From assembly GCA_022578965.1 (NCBI GenBank), contig MU400681.1, positions 25,487 through 89,486 on the forward strand: DNA of 64,000 bases, written 5' to 3'. The notes beneath the pieces are model-generated. The model did no database searches, had not been told where the DNA came from, and saw nothing but the letters and a program-made list of their open reading frames with translations. Shown here in pieces: positions 26,126 to 36,873 of this stretch; within the stretch, counting starts at the first letter, position 1, and each line of letters begins with the position of its first letter. This DNA is from Xylaria sp. FL1777. Lineage: Eukaryota; Ascomycota; Sordariomycetes; Xylariales; Xylariaceae. Made by a program: the position numbers and the translations under genes.

Positions 26126-27233
26126 ATGGCGTCTTCAGCTGCCTCGAATGTCATTCGTAGGTATGTGCACCCGGGATACTGATGCTGATGCCGATCCGAT
26201 GCCGGTGTCAATCTCTTCTGGCCTGCCGGTGTTTGCCCTGTATCTGCCCGAGATCTTTGGATCAAAGTTTTGCGCTACCTGGTAGCTATCTAGTAGCTAT
26301 CTGGCAGCTTGTGCTTCCTGCAATCAACCTCAGCACTCTCGATCGATATTGGCAATAAAGGCGCTGGAAACATCGGGCACTCTCCCGGCTACGCCGAAGT
26401 TCATTAGTCGTATGATCGGATGCTGACCATGAATTGATAGAAAGTTAGTTATCATAGGCGATGGAGCCTGCGGAAAGACCTCTTTACTGAGCGTCTTTAC
26501 GCTAGGATACTTTCCAACTGTGAGTCTTCGTCCTCTTCACCTGCATGTCTCCTGGGACATTTATTTGTTTGTGCATGCTAACCGCTTCTAGCATTATGTA
26601 AGCAATTTCGAGAAACGACACTACCAACTGCCCACATCTCCCTATCAGCAGACGATCCCAGCCGCTAATCACCGAGAGCTCTAGATCCCAACAGTCTTCG
26701 AGAACTACGTCACAGACTGCAGAATAGATGGCAAGTCGGTACAGCTGGCGCTGTGGGATACAGCCGGGCAGGAGGATTATGAACGGTTGCGCCCTCTCGC
26801 CTATGCAAAAGCACACATTCTTCTTATCGGGTTCTCGATCGACACGCCAGATTCCTTGGACAACGTGAAACACAAGGTCAATAAAAGCTTCCCTTCCGAC
26901 TATTGTTTCGCCTGCGTTTCAACAGACTAATAGTTGCGACAGTGGATAACAGAGGCAACGGAACGATGTCCTGGAGTGCCCATCATCCTAGTAGGTCTTA
27001 AGAAGGACCTCCGAGATGACCCAGTAGCAATTGAAGAGATGAGAAAGAAGAGTCTGAAGTTTGTGACGGAACGACAAGGCGAAGCGACTGCCCAAGAAAT
27101 AGGGGCACGCAAGTATCTTGAGTGTTCCAGCTTGAGCGGCGAGGGTGTCGACGATGTGTTCGAGGCTGCAACGAGGGCCGCATTGCTAAATTTCGAGAAA
27201 GGCGAAGGTGCGGGCTGCTGCGTGATCTTATGA
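26126..27233 (+). CDS. rho2: Rho-family GTPase Rho2
   Basis: Five exons: 26126-26160, 26442-26520, 26592-26597, 26685-26876 and 26943-27233. They give 200 aa, the usual Rho2 length. Rho2 is a prenylated membrane GTPase that acts in cell polarity and cell-wall integrity (in fission yeast through protein kinase C and alpha-glucan synthesis); that role is family knowledge. Visible motifs: P-loop GDGACGKT at 18-25, effector region [14 protein letters not shown] with Thr43, DTAGQ at 65-69, VGLKKDL in place of the usual TKxD, ECSSL, and a C-terminal CVIL box preceded by another Cys. A final Leu favours geranylgeranylation. The third exon is only 6 nt (CATTAT, His-Tyr), between TTCTAG and GTAAGC. 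Without it two switch-I residues would be missing. The last exon starts at TGG (26943), after CGACAG. Confidence 0.95.
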
Positions 27234-28623
27234 GACTAGCCCATTCAACAACATCGGCAGTGCCTACGGAAAAGCGGTAGCTATTGTGAGGAGCCTCAAG
27301 ACTGCTGAAAAGCGCTATCGAAGAGTTTAAGTGGAATTCCGGAGGAAACAATCGGAATAGTCCATCAACACTCTACCATCCATCTACTACACCCATCTAC
27401 TTCGAGTACATATCGAATTCTCATTTCACCAAAATTGAGGATCACGAACACGACATACAGACAACCAAAGCCAACCAACTATCTAGCTAACATTTCACGG
27501 GGAGCATTTTCGATAGGCGAATATTTTTAATAACGAAATTTGGCAATTCTAGCTCTTTGTTTTTGTTCCTCATCTTAACGAATCTCATCAATCGACTCAT
27601 AGACAGCGGCTCTTTGCAAAGCGGACGGGAGCTGGCGGAAAAGAAAAAAAATTGGACTGAGGGGAGAAGGGGGGAAACAGGAAAGGGGGGGTGTTGGACA
27701 ACATCTTTGAACATTTTACTACCTACCACTACTAAACATGACATCACTCATTGTATCCAGACGGCTGAAGACCAGCTTTGCATCAACTAGCGATGCGTTA
27801 TTAATCTATTACAATAACTAACCACTTACTCCACGTGTTCCGAAACCGTGTCCGTGGTCGGGCGACTAGGAAAGGATCTGCTGGCATGGCGGGGAACCGG
27901 AAACAAGAATCTCAAATCATGCACACATCTACACACACTCACACACATACGCAAGGAATTCGAAGTCACGTCTGACTGATCACAGGGAGCGTAGCGTACA
28001 TACGTTGGAACCCCCGAGGTCTTTCTTGGTCGTCGCAGGTTTAATCCGGAGAATTCTCGCCCTGGATCCACCGCAGGTCTTTCCTTGTTGTTGAATCCCG
28101 TATTCCAAATGTACGGGTGTTCGGCACCGCTCTACCGTTAGGTATCTGTATTGGTATGTATATATATACAAATGCATATATGCGTGCACGTGCACGTGCC
28201 CATTGCTCCATTCTATCTGATACAGGGCATGAGAAGGACCGACGATTGCGCGGGTGAGAGCATCAGTGGAGGGGGAAAACAGGTACATCGAACATGCGCA
28301 GGCAGCAGAGAATTGCTTGCCTTGCTACTGGTATAGCTAGCTAGCTTGCAGGCAGGCAGGCAGGCAAGCTAGCTAGCAAGCAAGATGGCAAAACCTTCGC
28401 TGATGCCGGAGGTGGTCTGTCTGCCTGTCCGCTTGATTGATTGTTTGTTTGTCGTCCTCCCGGGCCATCTCTCCGTAATCATACACTTCGTCATACATTC
28501 CAGGTAGGCGAGTTATGGGGTAGTACATAGTGTTGGCTGCCATGGCAGTTTCCAAATCTTGTGCTGGCACCCACAAAAGACACACAAACGAAGAAGCAAT
28601 ATAACAATACATCACTAAGTATT
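27234..28623. other. Convergent 3' intergenic region
   Basis: rho2 and mL40 face each other here. The interval holds CA-rich DNA near 27918-27950, an alternating GTGCACGTGCACGTG near 28183-28200 and a perfect inverted repeat at 28336-28377. A 56-codon minus frame with a good ATG context (about 28373-28540) lies in the 3' region of mL40 but cannot be supported as a gene. Confidence 0.55.
28336..28377. repeat. Perfect 14-bp inverted repeat (hairpin)
   Basis: GCTAGCTAGCTTGC at 28336-28349 is mirrored exactly by GCAAGCTAGCTAGC at 28364-28377. The loop is 14 nt of AGGC repeats. It lies about 250 bp beyond the mL40 stop on that gene's strand and could act as a 3'-end structure; this is only inferred. 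Confidence 0.8.
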
Positions 28624-29391
28624 CTATCGTGTCCACTCGTGGTTCCAGGCCTGGCGGGCCGGTGTCTCGGTCTGCGGACGAGCGTACTCGATGGGCACGG
28701 CGTTGTGGCCGTACATGCCGTGCTTTTGCATGGCTATGCGGTACAGGTAGCCTTCCTCGTACAATCCGGGGCCGCTGGTGTTGCGCAGCTCCTCGCAGGC
28801 GTTGTGCATTGACTGATACATTCTATTTCCCCAAACGTTAGATCTCTACGCTTCTCGTACGTTCAACATCCGCCTATTGGAAATCGGTGTGCAGTTATAA
28901 GTGGCAAAGGAGAGTGATGCTGATAAGGGTACAGGGTCGGGGGAAGCCTACCGCTCGAGTTCATGTGCCTGTCTCTCTCGTTCCTTGCGTTGGAATAGCA
29001 ACCACGCACGGTGGATGGTCCAATGTCGAAGGGCGCGGTTACGGGCGAAACGGAGAGGCGCGGGTACTGCGCGAGGCATTGAAGATTTGAGGTTAACAAT
29101 ACGTGGATCCGGGCCCTCGGCGCCCCTCCCTTTCCCCTTTCCCTTGCCCTTCTTCCCCTGCTTTTTGCCGCCCTTTGCGGGAGCCGCGGGTTTTGCTTCT
29201 CGAGAGGTCGTCCTGTGGAAAGAACGGGACTGGCGCCATTGTGTCGGGGATGAAGAGGATGAGGCGGTGACCACAGCGGTGAGGGGTAGAGGTGCTGGTG
29301 AGACGCCAAGAGCTGCCGATCGTGAAAGTGGTGAAATAGGAGATGCTAAAGAAAGCCTTGCGAAGAGGCTGCGAAACGTCGGTGCGGACAT
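28624..29391 (-). CDS. mrpl28: Mitochondrial large-subunit ribosomal protein mL40 (Mrpl28)
   Basis: Two exons, 29391-28952 and 28822-28624, separated by a 129-bp intron (donor GTAGGC, acceptor AAATAG); 212 aa. The product is a structural protein of the mitochondrial ribosome large subunit. The start chosen (MSAPTFRSLFARLS) gives a classic Arg/Ser-rich, acid-free matrix-targeting presequence; the upstream TTG-initiated extension lacks an ATG. A Lys/Gly-rich linker follows, then DPRIVNLKSSM, RFARNRALRHWTIHRAW and, across the splice, LERMYQSMHNACEELRNT. The end is VPIEYARPQTETPARQAWNH plus EWTR. These blocks are diagnostic of fungal mL40. It is convergent with rho2. Confidence 0.92.
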
Positions 29392-29501
29392 GGCTTGTAC
29401 TGGTATCGTGGATATGTCGCTAAAAAATACTCCGAGAACTGAGAGGCCCGTGGCACTGCTCTTTGCCTGCACGTACTTCTTCCTAGCGGGTGCCCCCACG
29501 C

Positions 29502-29816
29502 TTACGCCTTACTGGGGCGGCCTGTATTTTTTTCTGCTCGTTTCTTCGGCGGAGGCGCGGACGTGTCGTCGCGGTCTCGGTTGATGTTGGATCGCTTGCG
29601 GCTCTTTGCGCCCTGCTTTTTCCGAGCAGTGGCCGGACAAGCAATGATGATGGGCCCTTCGTCAGTTGGACTGTGTGTCGGTGACGGTGTCGGACTCCAA
29701 CGTGCAGAAGCGGCCTTGATGGTTGCGTCGCGGAGGTTATTGATATCCAATAGAGTGAGTTCAGTTCCTGGTCCTCTGGAGTCGTACAAGTCTCGAATCT
29801 GTGGAAAAGATTATTA
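29502..29816 (-). CDS. Possible small basic protein (incomplete model)
   Basis: A minus-strand open stretch with an acceptor-like CTTTTCCACAG just before 29816. It encodes IRDLYDSRGPGTELTLLDIN followed by a Ser/Pro/Thr-rich linker and a strongly basic tail (KKQGAKSRKRSN, PPKKRAEK). It contains no ATG. The nearest upstream ATG with good context (ACCACCATGACC, about 29861) would need an intron of only about 35 nt (GTACCA...CACAG), shorter than fungal introns usually are. It lies 110 bp upstream of mL40 on the same strand. I do not recognise the family. It may be a real small nuclear protein or a chance frame. Confidence 0.3.
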
Positions 29817-29894
29817 GCTTAGCTCTCTGGTACTCGCTGCATGGCGTGACAGGGGTCGGTCATGGTGGTTCCAGTGTATGTGGAGGGGCCGGGC

Positions 29895-31534
29895 TTAGCG
29901 TGCTCCACAACCACAGGCTGCAGGAGAATCTATAATCCCCTCCGCCACAAGTTTACTTGGTACATCATAGTCCGTCTGCTAATAGGCATCATGCAACCTT
30001 GATCCGACTTCATCCATAGTTCCCCATTACTTACTTATTTGATCCCGTTCAGCCCCGTCTCCAACCGAGGAATCCACGAAGAGAAAGAGAGAAATCATAA
30101 AAATCGAATAGAGCGACGAAACTGCACGTACCTTGACCTTCTCATGACCTTCCTTGCTCTGGCAGTAGATCAATATATTTTCTGTATCCCCATCCTCCAA
30201 CCGCTCCACGGTTTCGCTAGCAAGTGTAAAATCAATATGTTCTTGCGCCAACGTTGTCGTATCATGGCCCGAGAAGTCTTGGAGGAGACTCTTGCAATGT
30301 TCCCAATAATGGTGACTAACTACACCGTGTGCGTCACGCTCTAGGTTGCTCATAAGCCACCCCATCTCTCTAAACGAGGACATTGAAATTGCAATTTGGT
30401 CCTTGAGAAACTGAGGATAGTTCCTTTGGTCGGTGCCATATTTGATCTTCCAGATTCGTCGTAAGAGGCTCAGATTCGCGGTTCTATCCCTGTCTGTAAT
30501 CTCTCCGAACTCAGACGTCCGGATATAGTCGACTTCCTGGGCCCAAGGGTGGGCGCCGTGTTTTTCATCCCGAGGATCAAACCCTACAGCAGCAATGGCC
30601 ATTTGCACAAACGCAGGCAATGCATACCTAGTGAATCGCTGGTATAGTTCCCACACGTTGAACGGAACAACGCCTTCGAAAACAGTCTCGTACATCTCGG
30701 CCTGGGCACCACCTGGAGACCTATAGAACATGTTCCCTTCCTTGATCGCGCCATAATTAACAGGATCTGGCCTGATACGAACTATAGGATCTCCTGGTCG
30801 ATGGCCAAGGTACCAATGTTCATCTGGAAGTATGGAACAGGCTACGAGTATCCCAAACCGTGTCTTGTAGCGGTACTTGAGGAATACCGGGCGTTGTCTG
30901 GAGTGTCGTGGTCCTCCCTGAAGATAGAGATGGAGCCTTACACAATCTTGATCAAAAGTTTCATTAATCTTACCCCTCATCTTCGTCTCAGTTATCTTGT
31001 TAAGAATACTGTCGGCAACTCTGCGCTTCTGAATTTCTCGACCCTTGGCTTCCTTGATGATGGGGCGATAACGGTCGCGCTCAGTACCTCTCAGAGGCAG
31101 AAATGCGGAGCGATAATTGTTCCACTCAAGGTAAGTACGCCAGGAAGTGCCGATGGCATCCTTTCTAGGTTCCTCATCGTAAGCCGTCCTGGGGATGTAG
31201 AATTGCCTTGCGATGTCGTAGTCTGAGGGACCACCCGAATTGCTGCTCTCGAGACCAAGGCGATGGGGCGTCGTCATAGTGATGTTGGCTGGCGACGGGC
31301 CTTGATGGCGCGAGACGGTCAGGGGCTAGGGGAAGCGATGTCAATGTGACGATCTGGGATAGTATCAAGAGGGATGTTACGAACCTGGTGCCTCCGGAAG
31401 ATTCCATTTGAGATGTTGGTAGAGGTGCAAGGAAAGCCAGTCTCTACGCTGTCATCGAAAGATGTGAAGGGAAAGTCTTCGTTAAGGAGAGGAGGTGATG
31501 CGAATTGAGAACTGCTTTCCCACCAAGACTCCAT
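29895..31534 (-). CDS. Hypothetical protein, three exons
   Basis: Model: 31534-31385, 31325-30132 and 29978-29895, giving 475 aa. Intron 1 (59 bp) has donor GTTCGT, branch TTGACAT and acceptor CCCTAG, and joins in frame (FRRHQ/PLTVSRHQ). Intron 2 (donor GTACGT, acceptor CTATTAG) removes a pyrimidine-rich tail; if it is unused the frame ends at 30027. I do not recognise the family. Visible features are a Ser/Phe-rich N-terminus, charged stretches such as RDRYRPIIKEAKGREIQKRR, and aromatic-rich blocks (WELYQRFTRYALPAF, SHHYWEHCKSLLQDF). There is no signal peptide or clear membrane segment. Codon use looks like its neighbours. A lineage-specific soluble protein is likely. Confidence 0.6.
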
Positions 31535-32366
31535 GGATATTGATGATGGAATTACTACGGTGGTGATTAATGATTGATGATGATTTGGGGTAGTACAAAA
31601 TACCACATGCCAATACCGAAAAATGCTTTATTATAATCCAAGACTTGATGAGAACTACTTAAGCTTCGATGGAGAGCTATGGTAGTACAACTCGAAAAGA
31701 TGGTACAATACAGCTGTTGGCACTAGTAACGGACTCAGGAGAAAAAGAAGAAAGGTTAGAGAGAACTAGAGGCAGTGAAGTTGCATACATATAAGCGTTG
31801 GTATCATGGTAGGCGTGCAATCTACAGTTTATCGAGGTGTCCAGCGGATCCCCAACCAACTACCTAACGGCAATCCAGTCAAACCTTGGATGCATACCGG
31901 GAAGGTTCAGTTCATTGTATTCAGTTCGCCGATAACAACTTAGTCAGTATGGCCGCAGAAGTGGACATAATAGGCAGTGTCAATCCTATACCCTATTGCC
32001 GTATTCCGTCGTCCAAGTGCTATGGAATCAGGGAATGGCGATGGAGACTCTTGCACGTGGACATTTTCAATCTTCTCATACTGAGTTTGAAATAATTGAA
32101 CGATGTGTTAATATCTACAACTTCCTCGTAGTCTTCAACGCAATTCCATACGTCTTTGATCAGAGCTCTTCTTACACCATATCCCAGATAATCACTATGT
32201 CCCATGCTACTGGGCAGCCTCCTGCCCATTACAGAATTAGAGTTATCACCTAGCCTTCCTGCCATCCTGTCAATACTACTTAAACTTCTTTAAAGTTAGA
32301 CGCACAAACTCTCGCTAATGTATTGTCACTATAACGAAAACTTCTACTTAATTCTTGCGTGGATTG
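31535..32366. other. Intergenic, no gene seen
   Basis: Short frames only (60-85 codons on both strands), without splice support or family features. The interval ends at the LTR-like fragment. Confidence 0.5.
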
Positions 32367-32535
32367 TGTTGGAATAAGTGGATACTGTACACTCCATACC
32401 CTTTGGGCTCTATATATATCACCTATCCCCTCTGACCTTTAGGTCACCTTCCTTACTTCTAGTCATCTTGAATACACTGATTTATTTGCTATATCGTACC
32501 CTTCTCCATACCTTTGACAGATTGCTAAGTCTTAC
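32367..32535 (+). mobile_element. LTR-like repeat fragment, copy 1
   Basis: It begins TGTTGGAATAAGTGGATAC and is about 165 bp. It matches 62319-62480, and a more diverged core occurs at 53521-53625. Both better copies start at the same TG, as LTR termini do, with unrelated flanks on the left. No internal retrotransposon coding follows here, so this is a solo LTR or LTR remnant. The right terminus cannot be placed with confidence. TATA-like TATATATA and a TTCCTTACTTCT block are shared by the copies. Confidence 0.6.
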
Positions 32536-32722
32536 CTTATGCCAAAGTTTCATACGCTAGAGCTAGTCTTGTGTGTCAGTAGTCATGGTGCCTGAATATC
32601 ACGTAATTTTGCCCTTGCGTGTGGACTACCTTAAATGCACGATGCTTTGAAACCCCTTTTTTGGCTATTAAAATGGCCTGTTTTGAACCTCCAGGGAAGC
32701 TTTCGCCACCGGGTGTCAATTT

Positions 32723-33034
32723 TTAATTCCAGCGACTCTGGCTAACTTTGATATAGGGACACGGGAGTAAGTTTTGTGTCATCTCCTTGACACATTCCGC
32801 TAGTACATCGTGATGTCCGAACATCGTAGCATGCTCACAGTCTATCATCTGACTCCACTCAACCCCTACAACCTTCCAAGCATTATACCTGACTTCCAGG
32901 ATTGACGGATAAAGGTTGTACAAAAACTGCCGTTTCCCTAAATCTATCATGTAAGTCTTCATATAGTCTTTACTAGCTGTAACTCGCGCTTGCCCACACT
33001 CGACATAAAATAGCTTTTCGCACACCATCTTCAT
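32723..33034 (-). CDS. Hypothetical 103-aa ORF
   Basis: A single open frame with ATG at 33034 (MKMVCEKLFYVECGQARVTA) ending ...PYIKVSQSRWN. Composition is balanced, rich in Tyr, Val and Glu, and looks coding. An in-frame TAA precedes the start by a few codons, but CACCTAG just before the ATG could also be a splice acceptor, making this the last exon of a longer gene. No family is recognised. The adjacent LTR-like copy suggests a disturbed neighbourhood. Confidence 0.3.
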   Translation of the reverse strand: MKMVCEKLFYVECGQARVTASKDYMKTYMIDLGKRQFLYNLYPSILEVRYNAWKVVGVEWSQMIDCEHATMFGHHDVLAECVKEMTQNLLPCPYIKVSQSRWN

Positions 33035-33746
33035 AACCCTAGGTGGTTAGCGCTATAATGAAAATCGAGCTTAGTTTTGATATTATATCGTTGAACAGGG
33101 CGTAGTTGTATCTTGTTACTGTCGGAACAATCTCAGAGTATACCTTACTATGCAGGTTTGAACTATGGGTGTCCTTCGACAACCTCAGCTACTATTGGGA
33201 CGTAAACTACCACCTAGAACGCCATCCATCCAATTTCCATTACTGTGTCCGGTTTTGACTGAAACAATTGAAACGGGCTAATAGGCTGTGCATGTGTGAA
33301 AAAAACATAACAAGTGACATTTCAAGTCATCGTCAATCCTTATTTAGATGCTTAAGAGTTCACTAAATAGAGGGAGTTTATCTTCTCTTTTCTCCTCCTA
33401 GCTCCTTTTTTTTTGGTTCTCGTACTCCGAGCCCCTTAAAATCAAATTGCCACTTCAGGCTTACCTGATATTTTGGGTCGAGGTGTAAGAGAGCCTTCTC
33501 ACTTTATCTTCGTTCTCATGGCGATGGTTGGCTTCATTAGTATCACATATTTCGTCTTTGTTTTAATGTTTGAGAATTCTCCATTGCCATCAACGGCCTC
33601 AATTTTTTGAGGCTCTTGAGTTGCTTCATGACCCCTTTTCATTGTCACGTGACCCATGCTGAGTGTTCTTTGCTTACCTACCTGTATTACGTCATTGGCC
33701 GATAACTATGTCCTGATATGATAGTCGATCAAGATAGCGATGTTGT

Positions 33747-34436
33747 ATCGTGCCACGGTTCAAGTTCACGAAAATCAACAAGGTATACGGAAGCTTCATT
33801 GCTGAAGCTGCTGCCTCCGTAAATGAGGAGGTCACGAAGCTCTAGGCGCGGCTTTTAGAAGAGCAACGAAAACGCGATGAATTAGCTTGCGACGGAAAAC
33901 CTGATTGGCAACGAGAGGTTAAGCAACATCGATCAAAACGCCGTCAAGGGATTGAAAGTACTTTAGTGCTTAGTATTGCTATTCAAGGGAGTGAGTGATT
34001 GTTTGCTAATATCGCGAAAGGGTGCCACGAATGAACGTCGAGACTAACTCCTGACCAACCAACGCCCTCGTACTCCTATGGCTGTCTTCCTGTTTTCGCA
34101 GCAGCTCGAATATATCGGCGCTTTGACCAGCTCTGTCAGTTAGGATACTGGTCGGCGAGGTACAGTGTCTGGGTATCTAGTGATCACGCAAATGTTGGAA
34201 ACTCCGTTGATGCCATCTTCGAATCTATGGAACGCATGTCCATACCGAAGCGCGGACGTCGCTGCGATGCTAGTCCCGAATCCATCTCTTGCCAATGCCT
34301 ATCGCAAGACGAGGAGAGGCAAGCATAGTCGGTCCTACATACAGAGCCCGACGGTCGGGACGTCCTATTGATTGCGATCGAATATAGGGTACTACACGCG
34401 CTGATTAGGGGCAAGGTCCTTGTTGGTCTAAAATAG
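33747..34436 (+). pseudogene. Spliced pseudogene with two in-frame stops
   Basis: Exon-like segment 33747-33990 reads IVPRFKFTKINKVYGSFIAE and continues with charged, coding-like sequence. It ends at a GTGAGT donor. A second segment from 34102 (acceptor TTTTCGCAG) continues the same frame with ARIYRRFDQLCQLGYWSARY and NVGNSVDAIFESMERMSIPK. The frame is interrupted by TAG at 33843-33845, readable as a CAG-to-TAG change, and by TAG at 34326-34328. Clearly coding-like residues (VLHTEPDGRDVLLIAIEYRV) follow to 34436. The family is not recognised, and the 5' end is missing or in an unseen exon. Confidence 0.5.
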
Positions 34437-35476
34437 GAATTTAGCTGGGATACAATGTGATCAACAAAGATATAAGGGGTTCGTCTTCCTCTGTAAGTCA
34501 TTTGTTGCTGCTGTTGTTGCTTAGCTATTCTCATGCATAGTCATAAAGCGAACTAATATTATTACGTATATACTAAAAAGGGGGTTTGCTTCAATATATG
34601 TCATGAGGATCGAAGCCATGTCCAATCAAAATAGCAGTCGGCTCGAGCGATAAAGTCTCAATTAGAACAAACGACAGCCATGACGAACTCGGCGGTCCGT
34701 CTCCTTTTTATGCATCAATACAAGATAAATAGAGGTCTCAACAGCTTCAAATTTAAAAGGGATCGAAACGGTGCTCTGAAAGAATAAGCATGAGGTAGAA
34801 GATGCCCAATCTGCCTTAAGAGCCTCGTTCATGTTTCCATCAATTGACAATTATCGAATTTGGGCACCCTTAGGGGTTAGGCACTCATACAGCGACAGCG
34901 GACGGCGTGTCTGTTATTCATTTGGTACTGCTTGATGCATGTGATGTCAGGGAGTTATTTTCGTGTGACTAGATAGATAACTTACTTTTAACATTCCATA
35001 GTAGATGTCTATCGTAGTTTGCTATAAAAATCGCCCTAGGGACGGGGTTGAATCAAGAGTCCTGACGAGAATAATGCGGGCTACGCGACGCAAGGGGAGC
35101 TGTATCGTTATGGATTATACCACCACCTTCCAGAGAAATGATTCCATTACTATCTCATTGTTCTACATTTCCATCCCTCGAGAATCTCGTTAGCCAACCA
35201 TCCATGCCACTTACGCTCAGCTGGGGGGTACAGACAGGCCTATTGGTGAGGGGATTGAATGACAGCATTTGGGCTGATATCAACAAAATATGCTGCATGC
35301 CATTATTATTATTGATGGAAAGTGAAAATCGGGCAGCAATGGACAGATTCTGGTACTAGAACTGGAAATTGATGATTTCGTATGTGTACTTTTTATACAT
35401 ATACAGGTTCGTGGTCTGCGTCCCCTCTTGGTAATCATGCATGATTGCCACCTATCCCAGCTGAAATAAGAATTAT
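34437..35476. other. Intergenic, no gene seen
   Basis: Frames of 60-73 codons occur on both strands (for example 34662-34850 minus and 35138-35359 plus) without splice or family support. Confidence 0.45.
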
Positions 35477-36172
35477 ATGGCGAAAGACGTGTGCCCCGCC
35501 CAGTATCTCATCTCCTACTCCGCTCCCCTCGTGCTTCTGTTCTCAACAATCGTGTTGATATCATTCAAATCAACTCACCGAGCCGCTACCTCTGGAGCCA
35601 CGGACGACAAGACTGTAATGACGAACCCTGCGGTAGAAAGCTGGCCATTACCAGCGGATGCGGTCTCCGAAACTGATGGAGTCGCAAACTGGCTGCGCAG
35701 CGAAGATGCTAACTTCCAGACCGTTGACCAAATCAAGATCTGCAAGAACATAAACGGATTATCTACGGCAACAGCGAAACTATCAGAGCACTTCACAGAA
35801 GAGATAAGGGTATGTTCAACTTATAGCGTATCATAAATATACAATTTATTTGTCTGGTGTAGATTAGAAACTACAAGCTCCAGTGCGTTCTGTTGATCCG
35901 CATTGCTAATTCTCACTATCCTACAGAGCCGACTCCCAAATGGTCGGGCTAAACCATCGCAAACACGTGTATCCGCTATCCATTTCGAAAATCCTACCGC
36001 CGTACCTTTGGAACCGGGCTGGGTGATGGAACTCATCCCAATATACACCGTTCAGGGAACAGTCGAAGTTGGAGGCCAACAGCACAGTCCGAACACTTAT
36101 TTCCATTTGACCAGTCCAGCTCGAGTATCGGGAAACTTCTTCGGTCTCTTGCTATTGTCTCAGATACCGTAG
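35477..36172 (+). CDS. Hypothetical membrane-anchored protein
   Basis: Exon 1 is 35477-35809 and exon 2 is 35927-36172, with a canonical intron (donor GTATGT, branch GCTAAT, acceptor CCTACAG); 192 aa in this reading. Near the N-terminus lies one hydrophobic segment, YLISYSAPLVLLFSTIVLIS, which suggests a signal anchor. The body contains NWLRSEDANFQTVDQIKICK. No family is recognised. An alternative second intron (36023-36114, donor GTGATG, acceptor TTGACCAG) would switch frame and extend the product to 36492 (268 aa), but that would run antisense over the exons at 36378-36662. The shorter form leaves the two genes convergent and separate. Confidence 0.4.
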
Positions 36173-36377
36173 CAAGGGTTTCGAGCATGGGTACCGATGA
36201 AAATCTCTTCTCATCTCATCCCGAACAGAAAAATCAGCCAGCTGATGAGCTCCCAACGCCTTTGTTCCGGGAGTCGTGTGCTGTTATCTACCAGAGTTCG
36301 GAAAGAAGGATGGTGGAGCATCGAGATGGGAATGCTGTTCTCTTGCAGCAAGCCAAAGTTCATGTTGACGAAATAAT

Positions 36378-36873
36378 CTACGGGCCATGTTTATTAGCTA
36401 TTTCGATATCCAATTTAGGGATATTAGAGACAAGACTGCTCACCTCCAATGTTATTGCCATCCCCTGCAATCCCGACTTGGTCGAATTGTGATCGCTGTG
36501 CGTTTCTGTTGACCCCCCGCTGCGTAGCATGACCTTTATAAAAAGGATATTGAGCTTTCCATTGCATGATTCTCTCGCCCATCGGCACGCCATCCTCACC
36601 TTCGGCCCAGTCGAGTAAGAAATTGCAATCTAATGTTTCGCAAATTGCTACTCGACGAATGTCTAAAATAGATATCAGCGATGCAGCGTCGATGGAAGGG
36701 TTAGATGGAGATGGATTGACGAATTAGTTGGGGTGGGACATACTATCAGGTTTCCAAACGGGATCTCCATTACGATCTAGACGAGCTATGAGTATATATG
36801 GGGCTCTCTTTCTGCAGAGACATTCTGGATATAATAAGCTATTAAACATGTCTGTATCCTGAGTCGCCGACAT
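36378..36873 (-). CDS. Small hypothetical protein with paired cysteines
   Basis: Three exons by eye: 36873-36744, 36662-36444 and 36397-36378; 122 aa. The donors are GTATGT and GTGAGC, and the acceptors TATTTTAG and GAAATAG. If the 46-bp second intron is retained the frame ends at 36424, at the same total length. The product starts MSATQDTDMFNSLLYPECLC and contains YILIARLDRNGDPVW, then NIRRVAICETLDCNFLLDWA. The Cys-x-Cys and Cys-x4-Cys pairs could bind a metal. It ends in a Gly/Asn-rich tail. No family is recognised. It lies tail to tail with the gene at 35477. Each exon is too short for simple ORF listing. Confidence 0.5.

Noticed and set aside
28373..28540. 56-codon minus frame with good ATG context downstream of mL40
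   Set aside because: Lies in the mL40 3' region, ends in the hairpin repeat and has no family; not supportable as a gene.
36115..36492. Extension of the 35477 gene through 36492
   Set aside because: A possible splice exists, but it runs antisense across the better-supported exons at 36378-36662; kept only as an alternative.
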